A DNA stretch of 38,665 nt, from assembly GCA_017435615.1 (NCBI GenBank), contig JAFSET010000085.1, positions 1 to 38,665 on the forward strand, read 5' to 3'. The translations under genes and the position numbers were made by a program. Below are positions 33,383 through 38,665 of this stretch, in pieces. This stretch comes from Oscillospiraceae bacterium (GTDB lineage Bacteria > Bacillota > Clostridia > Oscillospirales > Oscillospiraceae). The notes beneath the pieces are model-generated. The model made no database searches, was not told the DNA's origin, and was given only the letters and a program-made list of their open reading frames with translations. The stretch's first letter is position 1, and each line of letters begins with the position of its first letter.

Positions 33383-33408
33383 AATTCACAACATAATGCA
33401 GATTATGT
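33383..33408 (-). repeat. Right inverted repeat (26 bp)
   Basis: It reads AATTCACAACATAATG then CAGATTATGT. This copy extends to a symmetric site CAACATAAT-GCAG-ATTATGTTG (ending at 33410), the shape of a tyrosine-recombinase crossover site with two 9-bp arms. Confidence 0.92.
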
Positions 33409-33412
33409 TGCT

Positions 33413-33437
33413 GCCGCCGTTTTCGGTGGCTTTTTTT
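33413..33437 (+). terminator. Rho-independent terminator facing out of the segment
   Basis: GCCGCCG / CGGTGGC with a TTTT loop is followed by seven T on the plus strand. It stands between the right inverted repeat and the 3' end of the convergent recombinase gene, and would stop rightward transcripts from the segment. Confidence 0.75.
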
Positions 33438-34281
33438 ATATGGTCAAGCGCATATTTTCCAACTGCTTTCGGTGCTCGTTGCCGGTGGTGATAATATAGA
33501 TTCGTGTCGTGTTGATACTGCTGTGACCGAGAATATCTGCAAGCTTGGCAATGTCCTTTTCGATGCCGTAAAAGGTACGTGCGAACAGGTGCCGAAGATT
33601 ATGGGGAAATACCTTTTGCGGATTTACCCCTGCCTGCTCACAAAGGTTTTTCATCTCCCGCCAAATGTTGGTACGGCTCATCGGCTTGCCGTTACGGGTT
33701 ATGAACACTGCACCCGTTGTGATGTTTTGTTCTGCAGCATATCGAAGTATTTTCCTTTGCAATTCTCGAACAATAAAAACCGAGCGCGTTTTACCTTTTA
33801 GCGAAACAACTGCCTGACCGCGCCTTGCAGCCTCCACCGTAATGGACCGCAGTTCGCTGACACGGATACCTGTGGCGCATATTGTTTGGATCAGCAAGCT
33901 TAGCCGTTCATTGCCTTTCTGCCCGGCCGTGTTTACAAGGCGCATATATTCCGCTTTGGTCAGTTCCTTTTCTTCGGGACAGTAGATCTGCCGTTGAAGC
34001 TTGATGGACTTCACTTTTAAATCTGTCCATCCCAAAAATGAGAGCAAACCGTTGATAGAAGCAAGCATTGAATTTACACTGCGTGCGGCATAGTGATTGG
34101 CAAGCAGTTTGTTTTTATAGGCAATCACCGTTTCCTTTGTGATCTGCGCATCGCCAAGATAAGCAGAAAACGCCCTCACATCACGGATATATTTTTCTAT
34201 CGTATTTTCGCTTTTTTCCTCGCTTTTGAGATATGCGGCAAACCGCGTTATTTGAGTATCTGTTATAATTCTTCCTTTCAT
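33436..34281 (-). CDS. Tyrosine recombinase (Xer/phage-integrase family)
   Basis: The 281-residue site-specific recombinase has an N-terminal SAM-like core-binding domain (residues 8-95, with SENTIEKYIRDVRAFSAYL). The catalytic domain shows the full set: Arg140 (ATGIRVSEL), Lys164 (LKGKTRSV), His227 and Arg230 (PHNLRHLFA), His253 (LGHSSINTTR) and the nucleophile Tyr262. It therefore looks active. Its length is that of stand-alone invertases and Xer-like enzymes, not of full phage integrases with an arm-binding domain. GGAGG lies 8 nt before ATG 34281. Its 3' end abuts the inverted-repeat segment, the probable substrate. No phage genes or excisionase are nearby. Confidence 0.92.
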   Translation of the reverse strand: MKGRIITDTQITRFAAYLKSEEKSENTIEKYIRDVRAFSAYLGDAQITKETVIAYKNKLLANHYAARSVNSMLASINGLLSFLGWTDLKVKSIKLQRQIYCPEEKELTKAEYMRLVNTAGQKGNERLSLLIQTICATGIRVSELRSITVEAARRGQAVVSLKGKTRSVFIVRELQRKILRYAAEQNITTGAVFITRNGKPMSRTNIWREMKNLCEQAGVNPQKVFPHNLRHLFARTFYGIEKDIAKLADILGHSSINTTRIYIITTGNEHRKQLENMRLTI

Positions 34282-34590
34282 GGACTTTACCTCCGGATCG
34301 TTTTCCTCTTATTTTACCCGAAAAGTAGGATATGAAAACCATCATCCAAATTATAGGTAAACACTGTATTCCAGTCGAATATAACATATACGGAAATGAT
34401 GCCGTTTGCCTGAGGCAAAACCATTCATTTTGCGCCGTATAGACACCCGTCCCCGGGTGTCTGAAATTCAAAAACAGCACAAATCTGCGTAATTTTTGCA
34501 AATTTTGTGCTGTTTTTCTGTGCTAATTACGGACGCCTCGGAGAGGTGAGGCTACAAAACCATTTTAAGACAGCTCCGTTTTTGTCGATA
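34282..34590. other. Intergenic region with two hairpins, no gene
   Basis: It carries AGACACCCG/CGGGTGTCT (34441-34462) and a strong bidirectional terminator (34471-34516). A TATAAT-like -10 for the recombinase gene lies at 34350-34355 (minus strand) with a poor -35. No ORF with a ribosome binding site is seen. Confidence 0.5.
34471..34516. terminator. Terminator between the AbrB-type and recombinase genes
   Basis: A 13-bp stem AAAACAGCACAAA / TTTGTGCTGTTTT closes a loop of about 20 nt. A and T runs on the two sides allow function on either strand, most usefully for the AbrB-type transcript. Confidence 0.65.
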
Positions 34591-34833
34591 TTACAGGTCA
34601 TTGAGCGCCTGGATGCAGTCTGCGCAGACGGCTCTGCCCCGGTGGATCACCAGAGAGTTATTTCCCCGGCAGAACACGCAGGAATTCTCATACTTTTTCA
34701 AGATCAGGCGGTCTTCGTCCAAATATATCTCAAGCTCGTCTTTTTCGCTGATATCCATCGCACGGCGCAGCTCGATCGGCAGCACGATGCGCCCAAGCTC
34801 ATCTACCTTACGAACGATTGCGGTCATTTTCAT
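34591..34833 (-). CDS. AbrB/SpoVT-type transcriptional regulator with C-terminal zinc-binding motif
   Basis: The 80-residue protein has an N-terminal swapped-hairpin AbrB domain (AIVRKVDELGRIVLPIELRRAM, residues 5-26, and DELEIYLDEDRLILKKY). AbrB proteins are transition-state regulators that bind AT-rich promoters as dimers or tetramers. The C-terminus adds CVFCRGNNSL and VCADCIQAL, two CxxC pairs that probably bind a metal. The start at 34833 has GGAG 11 nt upstream. It is driven by a perfect consensus promoter (34888-34916), which implies high or tightly repressed expression, perhaps autoregulated. Confidence 0.9.
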   Translation of the reverse strand: MKMTAIVRKVDELGRIVLPIELRRAMDISEKDELEIYLDEDRLILKKYENSCVFCRGNNSLVIHRGRAVCADCIQALNDL

Positions 34834-34887
34834 TTTCCCAAAATCTCCTTTTATCCTTATATTCTTTCATAACGGCTAATGTTCAGT

Positions 34888-34916
34888 ATTATACTATTTT
34901 AATTTCCTCCTGTCAA
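34888..34916 (-). promoter_or_regulatory. Perfect consensus sigma-A promoter for the AbrB-type gene
   Basis: On the minus strand TTGACA (34911-34916) and TATAAT (34888-34893) are exactly 17 bp apart. It is the strongest promoter sequence in the window. Confidence 0.85.
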
Positions 34917-35015
34917 TTTCTTTTTTCTTTTTTTGAAAATTCTTTTCGGCTTGCTCATACACTTGTCTATCAAGGGCAAGCACCTGCTTGCGTGTCGGAT
35001 ACAGGAGGTATTTTC

Positions 35016-35597
35016 ATGCTGATGAGCTATATTTGGACCGGGTTGGTTGCCGTATCCTTACTTGCGGCACTTTGGACCGGGCAAGGCGGTGCTTTGGCTT
35101 CCGCCGTTGCCCAAGGTGCCCGGGAGGGCATTACTTTGGTGATCTCCCTGGCCGGGTCCATCTGTCTTTGGACCGGCGCAGGGAGGCTAATGGAGCACGC
35201 CGGTGTCACCGGATTGCTTGCGCGGATGTTAAAGCCGGTGCTTGGAAGACTGTTCCCCTCCAGCCGCACGGACCGGCATTTGGCAGGCAGCCTCAGTGCC
35301 AATGTATGCGCAAACCTTTTGGGGCTGGGCAATGCCGCTACGCCTATGGGAATTCAGGCTGCTCAGCGGCTGGCGCTGCAAAGTAAAAACGGCGTTGCCA
35401 CCGACGAATTATGCCGCCTGATCGTCCTCAATACCGCCTCTATTCAGTTGATCCCGGCCAATGTAGCCGCTGTGCGCACCGCCTTAGGCTGCGCCTCCCC
35501 TTTCGACATTTTGCCTGCTGTTTGGATCACCTCTGTCTGCTCTGCCGGTTTAGGCGTTACCGCCGCCTGGCTGTTGGGGAGGTGCTGGCGGAAATGA
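35016..35597 (+). CDS. spmA: Spore maturation protein A
   Basis: SpmA is a membrane protein of the nucleoside-recognition (Gate) family that, with SpmB, affects spore core dehydration in Bacillus and Clostridium. The 193-residue protein has four or five hydrophobic helices and the family segments EGITLVISLAGSICLWTGAG, LAGSLSANVCANLLGLGNAATPMGI and LIVLNTASIQLIPANV. AGGAGG lies 6 nt before ATG 35016; the longer ORF upstream is not coding. It overlaps spmB by 4 bp (ATGA). Its presence implies an endospore-forming lineage. Confidence 0.93.
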   Translation: MLMSYIWTGLVAVSLLAALWTGQGGALASAVAQGAREGITLVISLAGSICLWTGAGRLMEHAGVTGLLARMLKPVLGRLFPSSRTDRHLAGSLSANVCANLLGLGNAATPMGIQAAQRLALQSKNGVATDELCRLIVLNTASIQLIPANVAAVRTALGCASPFDILPAVWITSVCSAGLGVTAAWLLGRCWRK

Positions 35598-36106
35598 CCG
35601 ATTATGTTGTGCCACTTTTGCTGCTTGTCAGCTCTGTTTTGGCCCTGAGAAAAAAAGAGCCGGTTTACGACCTGCTGCTGCAAGGCGGTGCAGAAGGGTT
35701 GAAGCTTTTGGTGACCCTGATCCCTACCCTGGTGATACTACTGGTGGCCGTTACCATGCTCCGGTCCTCCGGGGCTATGGAGCTGATCGGACAGTTCACT
35801 GCCCCGGTGTTTCGCCTGTTCGGCATCCCGGAGGAAACCGCCCTTTTGGTGCTGATCCGTCCCATCAGCGGCAGCGCGGCTCTGGCAGTGGGCACGGAGC
35901 TGATGGCAAGCCACGGCGTTGACTCCCTCGTAGGACGCACCGCCGCCGTGATGCTGGGCTCCACAGAAACCACCTTTTATACCATCAGCGTCTATTTTGG
36001 CGCAGCCGGAATTCGCAAGACCCGCTACACACTGATCGCTGCCCTTTTGGCCGATCTTACCGGTTTTTTTATGGCCAGCTTAACGGTTCGGCTGCTGTAC
36101 CCGTAA
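35594..36106 (+). CDS. spmB: Spore maturation protein B
   Basis: SpmB is the partner of SpmA. The 170-residue membrane protein of the same superfamily starts MTDYVVPLLLLVSSVLALRK and contains GAEGLKLLVTLIPTLVILLV, LIRPISGSAALAVGTELM and MLGSTETTFYTISVYFG, the conserved gate motif. It is translationally coupled to spmA. The pair is usually expressed in the forespore; no forespore sigma promoter was confidently identified upstream. Confidence 0.93.
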   Translation: MTDYVVPLLLLVSSVLALRKKEPVYDLLLQGGAEGLKLLVTLIPTLVILLVAVTMLRSSGAMELIGQFTAPVFRLFGIPEETALLVLIRPISGSAALAVGTELMASHGVDSLVGRTAAVMLGSTETTFYTISVYFGAAGIRKTRYTLIAALLADLTGFFMASLTVRLLYP

Positions 36107-36167
36107 TTCCTGTATATTTGAACTGTTCTTTTTCTCCTTTTCGCTCATTTTTTATCGATAATACCAG

Positions 36168-36196
36168 TTTACTTTCCGGGGATTTAATGGTATGAT
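36168..36196 (+). promoter_or_regulatory. Promoter for the sortase gene
   Basis: TTTACT (36168-36173), 17 bp, TATGAT (36191-36196). The -10 box overlaps an upstream in-frame ATG at 36192, so that ATG cannot be on the transcript and the start is at 36216. Confidence 0.55.
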
Positions 36197-36215
36197 AGGT
36201 GCAGGATGTGATACG

Positions 36216-37019
36216 ATGCGCAAATGGATATTCAGAGTGCTGATCGTGATCTTTGGCGGTATTCTTATTTTCTCCGCCGGTCAGCTCATTAACTACTATG
36301 TTCACTCCCGACAGCAACAGCAGCAATTCGACGAATTGGCACAGCTTGTGCAAAGCAGCACCACTGTGCCTGTTACCCGTCCTGTTCCGGAGGATCCTCC
36401 CCAGGAAACCGAACCAACGGAGCCTGCGGAAACCGCTCCGCCGGTGATCTTGCCGGAGTACGCGGAGCTTTACGGAATGAATAACCATGTGGCAGGCTGG
36501 CTGCAAATCGAAGACACCCGGATCAACTACCCTGTGATGCAGGTCCCGGATGCCGTCGACTACTACTTACAACGGGATTTTTACGGCAACTACAGTGCCC
36601 ACGGCTGTCTGTATGCCCGGGAGCAATGCGATCTCAACAGACCCTCGGACAACATCACCGTTTACGGCCACGCCATGAAGGATGGCTCTATGTTCGGCGG
36701 TCTTTCCAGCTACCGCAGCGAAAGCTACTGGAAGGAGCACCGATATATCCGATTTGACACCCTTTACGAGCATCATACCTACGAGATTTTCGCTGTTTTC
36801 GTCACCACCGCCCACAAGGTAAAAGGCTTTGCCTATCACCTGTTTGTGGATGCGCAGGATCAGGCCGATTTCGACAGTTTTATCGCACAATGCAAGGAGC
36901 TTGCTCTGTATGACACCGGCTTGACTCCGGAGTACGGTGACAAGCTGCTCACCCTGTCTACCTGCGAGTACACCCAAAGCGATGGCCGCCTTGTGGTCAT
37001 GGCCAAACAAATTCGTTAA
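36216..37019 (+). CDS. srtB: Class B sortase
   Basis: Sortases are membrane-anchored transpeptidases that attach exported proteins to peptidoglycan or each other. The 267-residue protein has an N-terminal membrane helix (FRVLIVIFGGILIFSAGQLI), a Gln-rich then Pro/Glu/Thr-rich stalk (about 32-75) and the catalytic domain. Active-site residues are visible: His in VYGHAMKDGSMFGGL, Cys in TLSTCEY and Arg in DGRLVVMAKQI. The DGSMFGGL and TLSTCEY motifs are those of class B. No sorting-signal substrate is encoded in the window, so its target is elsewhere. Confidence 0.93.
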   Translation: MRKWIFRVLIVIFGGILIFSAGQLINYYVHSRQQQQQFDELAQLVQSSTTVPVTRPVPEDPPQETEPTEPAETAPPVILPEYAELYGMNNHVAGWLQIEDTRINYPVMQVPDAVDYYLQRDFYGNYSAHGCLYAREQCDLNRPSDNITVYGHAMKDGSMFGGLSSYRSESYWKEHRYIRFDTLYEHHTYEIFAVFVTTAHKVKGFAYHLFVDAQDQADFDSFIAQCKELALYDTGLTPEYGDKLLTLSTCEYTQSDGRLVVMAKQIR

Positions 37020-37045
37020 CAAATCATTTCAGGAGGAATATAAAT

Positions 37046-38218
37046 ATGGATTACGCAAAAGAATCTCTGCGGCTTCACGGTGAGTGGGGCGGCAAAATCG
37101 AAGTGGTGGCCAAGGTCCCCGTTGCCACCAAGGAAGACCTTTCTCTGGCTTATACCCCCGGCGTTGCACAGCCCTGCCTGGAGATCCAGAAGGATGTGAA
37201 CAAGTCCTACGAGCTGACCCGCCGTCACAATCTGTGCGCCGTGATCACCGACGGCACTGCCGTCCTGGGTCTGGGCGACATTGGTCCTGAGGCCGGTATG
37301 CCCGTTATGGAGGGCAAGTGCGCTCTGTTTAAGGCTTTCGGTGACGTGGACGCCTTCCCTCTTTGCGTTAAGAGCAAGGATGTGGACGAGTTTGTAAACG
37401 CCGTTTACCTGATGTCCGGCTCCTTCGGTGGCATCAACCTGGAGGATATCTCCGCTCCCCGTTGCTTTGAGATCGAGCGCAAGCTGAAGGAAAAGTGCGA
37501 CATTCCCATTTTCCACGATGACCAGCACGGCACCGCTGTGATCACCCTGGCCGGTCTTCTGAACGCCATCAAGGTGGTGGGCAAGAAGAAGGAGGATGTA
37601 AAGATCGTCACCTCCGGCGCTGGCGCTGCCGCCATTGCTATCGTGAAGCTGCTGCTCAGCGCAGGCTTCAAGAATGTGGTGATGACCGACCGTACCGGCG
37701 CCATCTACGCCGGCCGTGAGAACCTGAACTGGATCAAAGAGGAAATGGCTCAGGTCACCAACCTGCAGAAGCAGACCGGCAAGCTGGAGGATGTGATCAA
37801 GGGAGCGGATGTATTCATCGGTGTTTCCGGCCCCGGTACTCTGACCACCGAAATGGTCAAGAGCATGGCTAAGGACGCCATCATCTTTGCCTGCGCCAAC
37901 CCCACCCCCGAAATTTTCCCCGATGACGCCAAGGCAGGCGGCGCACGGGTAATTGCCACCGGCCGCAGTGATTTCCCCAACCAGATCAACAACGTGCTGG
38001 CCTTCCCCGGCATTTTCCGCGGCACCTTCGATGTTCGCGCCAGCGACATTAACGAGGAGATGAAGATGGCTGCCGCTCAGGCTCTGGCTGACCTGATCTC
38101 CGACGAGGAACTCAACGAGGACTACATCATTCCTGCTGCTTTCGACAAGCGTGTTGGCCCTGCCGTGGCCAAGGCTGTTGCCGAAGCCGCCCGGAAATCC
38201 GGCGTTGCCAGAATTTAA
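37046..38218 (+). CDS. NAD(P)-dependent malic enzyme
   Basis: The enzyme decarboxylates L-malate to pyruvate and CO2 with NAD(P) in the cytoplasm. The 390-residue bacterial short form shows LAYTPGVAQPCLEI, TDGTAVLGLGDIGPEAGMPVMEGK, PIFHDDQHGTAVI (metal-binding Asp pair) and the dinucleotide loop SGAGAAAIAIVKLL. FACANPTPEIFPDDA and ATGRSDFPNQINNVLAFPGIF follow, all diagnostic. AGGAGG lies 9 nt before ATG 37046. Its very codon-biased sequence (few A/T third positions) suggests high expression. It ends at a strong terminator. Confidence 0.97.
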   Translation: MDYAKESLRLHGEWGGKIEVVAKVPVATKEDLSLAYTPGVAQPCLEIQKDVNKSYELTRRHNLCAVITDGTAVLGLGDIGPEAGMPVMEGKCALFKAFGDVDAFPLCVKSKDVDEFVNAVYLMSGSFGGINLEDISAPRCFEIERKLKEKCDIPIFHDDQHGTAVITLAGLLNAIKVVGKKKEDVKIVTSGAGAAAIAIVKLLLSAGFKNVVMTDRTGAIYAGRENLNWIKEEMAQVTNLQKQTGKLEDVIKGADVFIGVSGPGTLTTEMVKSMAKDAIIFACANPTPEIFPDDAKAGGARVIATGRSDFPNQINNVLAFPGIFRGTFDVRASDINEEMKMAAAQALADLISDEELNEDYIIPAAFDKRVGPAVAKAVAEAARKSGVARI

Positions 38219-38231
38219 TCCCATAAACCAC

Positions 38232-38273
38232 CACCCCCCGGGAAAGCCTGTAAACAGGCTTTCCCGGGGGGTG
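38232..38273 (+). terminator. Very strong terminator hairpin after malic enzyme
   Basis: A 19-bp perfect stem, CACCCCCCGGGAAAGCCTG / CAGGCTTTCCCGGGGGGTG, has loop TAAA and is followed by CATTTCTTTCCTTT. Confidence 0.8.
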
Positions 38274-38340
38274 CATTTCTTTCCTTTGATTGGACAGATT
38301 TCCTTAGCAGGCAATAACATCCAGCGAATGTCAGGGAACG

Positions 38341-38375
38341 GATTGCCACGCCGACATTTGGCGGCTCGCAATGAC
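38341..38375 (+). repeat. REP-like palindrome, copy 1
   Basis: It runs GATTGCCACGCCG to GGCTCGCAATGAC around a variable centre that pairs as GCCG/CGGC. The shared ends are GATTGCCACG and CGCAATGAC. Confidence 0.75.
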
Positions 38376-38470
38376 ATTCTGGTGGGTTTTTGTTGTTTTG
38401 TTAAACAGGATAATCGCTGATACGCAAAGCCTTTTTCTTTTTGCAGAAATACCAAAAAACCTAAAGCGGT

Positions 38471-38507
38471 GTCATTGCGAGCCAGTGCTCACACTGGCGT
38501 GGCAATC
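38471..38507 (-). repeat. REP-like palindrome, copy 2 (opposite orientation)
   Basis: GTCATTGCGAGCCAGTG, loop CTCA, then CACTGGCGTGGCAATC. It has the same conserved ends as copies 1 and 3 but is inverted. Confidence 0.75.
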
Positions 38508-38631
38508 TCAAAACGCAAAGGTGTACATTACCCGAGCCCAAAGGACACGTTCCGGCCTAAAATAATGATTATTTATTATTTCAGGTCCCTAATATCCTTT
38601 GGCACCATCAACGAATAAAGTTTCCCTTTGA

Positions 38632-38665
38632 GATTGCCACGGGTGCTGCGCACCCTCGCAATGAC
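38632..38665 (+). repeat. REP-like palindrome, copy 3 (reaches right edge)
   Basis: GATTGCCACGGGTGC, then GCACCCTCGCAATGAC, ending at the last base of the window. The region 38282-38665 holds these three copies and no supported gene. Confidence 0.72.

Larger units (their letters stand above)
33131..33408. other. Predicted invertible promoter segment (inverton)
   Basis: Perfect 26-bp inverted repeats bound 226 bp with no gene. The interior has a promoter-like sequence on each strand over a near-palindromic GATATATTATATC. Rightward: TTGCTA (33315-33320), 17 bp, TATATT (33338-33343) with TG upstream. Leftward: ATTACA (33363-33368), 16 bp, TGATATAAT (-10 at 33341-33346). It also holds an 11-bp-stem hairpin (33225-33255) and a partial repeat copy ACATAATGC (33266-33274). 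The adjacent tyrosine recombinase gene makes DNA inversion the best explanation. A MITE is less likely because no target-site duplication flanks it. Inversion itself is inferred. Confidence 0.75.

Noticed and set aside
33131-33408. MITE or IS remnant as explanation of the inverted repeats
   Set aside because: No target-site duplication at the borders, no transposase fragment, and a tyrosine recombinase lies beside it.
33436-34281. Prophage or ICE integrase
   Set aside because: No phage, relaxase or excisionase genes nearby, no tRNA attachment site, and no arm-binding domain in the protein.
37016-38455. 479-codon minus-strand ORF opposite malic enzyme
   Set aside because: It is a codon-bias shadow of a clear malic enzyme gene, with no ribosome binding site and no recognisable protein features.
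38341-38665. CRISPR array
   Set aside because: Only three copies, in mixed orientation and with irregular spacing; the centres are self-complementary, not spacers.

Overview
The window looks like a chromosomal segment of a gut-type, low-to-mid GC Clostridia, most likely an Oscillospiraceae/Ruminococcaceae relative. Four things point there. The division and cell-wall (dcw) cluster is of Firmicutes type, with mraZ, a PASTA-bearing SpoVD-like PBP and DivIB. MurE carries the DNPR motif of meso-diaminopimelate enzymes. The spore genes spmA and spmB are present, with a class B sortase and a one-chain L-serine dehydratase. Intergenic regions carry abundant palindromes of a kind common in this group. 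No rRNA, tRNA, CRISPR array, transposase or phage structural gene was seen.

Layout. 1-1000: the N-terminus of an MsmK/UgpC-type ABC ATPase, divergent from a small PH-domain-like protein. 1200-7000 (minus strand): a frameshifted EamA transporter, a secreted LRR/Ig-repeat surface protein, ychF and sdaA, the last with a clear promoter. 7000-10050 (minus): a three-gene operon of two NagB-fold paralogues with altered active sites and a metal-dependent amidohydrolase. 10200-10460: a cluster of short hairpins. 10466-12090 (minus): hslO and a methyltransferase. 12155-24750 (minus): the dcw cluster mraZ-rsmH-ftsL-spoVD-murE-murF-mraY-ftsW-murG-ftsQ, then ftsZ with its own promoter; murD, murC, murB and ftsA are not in the cluster. 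24839-27151 (minus): clpC. 27237-29101 (plus): a 2[4Fe-4S] ferredoxin, a TrmN6-like methyltransferase and rsmI. 29298-34281 (minus): a more AT-rich accessory island. 34591-38218: an AbrB-type regulator, spmA-spmB, a class B sortase and malic enzyme. 38232-38665: a strong terminator and three copies of a REP-like palindrome.

The most notable structure is in the accessory island. A perfect 26-bp inverted repeat (33131-33156 and 33383-33408) bounds a 226-bp segment that holds promoter-like sequences. It lies between a tyrosine recombinase gene (33436-34281) and a two-gene operon for exported or membrane proteins (a zinc-ribbon membrane protein and a repeat-rich lipoprotein). A rho-independent terminator sits just outside the repeat on the recombinase side. 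This is the layout of a phase-variable invertible promoter (inverton). Inversion is inferred from one static sequence and has not been observed.

The second candidate is the twin NagB-fold/amidohydrolase operon. One NagB-like protein keeps part of the catalytic signature and the other has lost most of it, which suggests a heteromeric enzyme or sensor with an unknown substrate.
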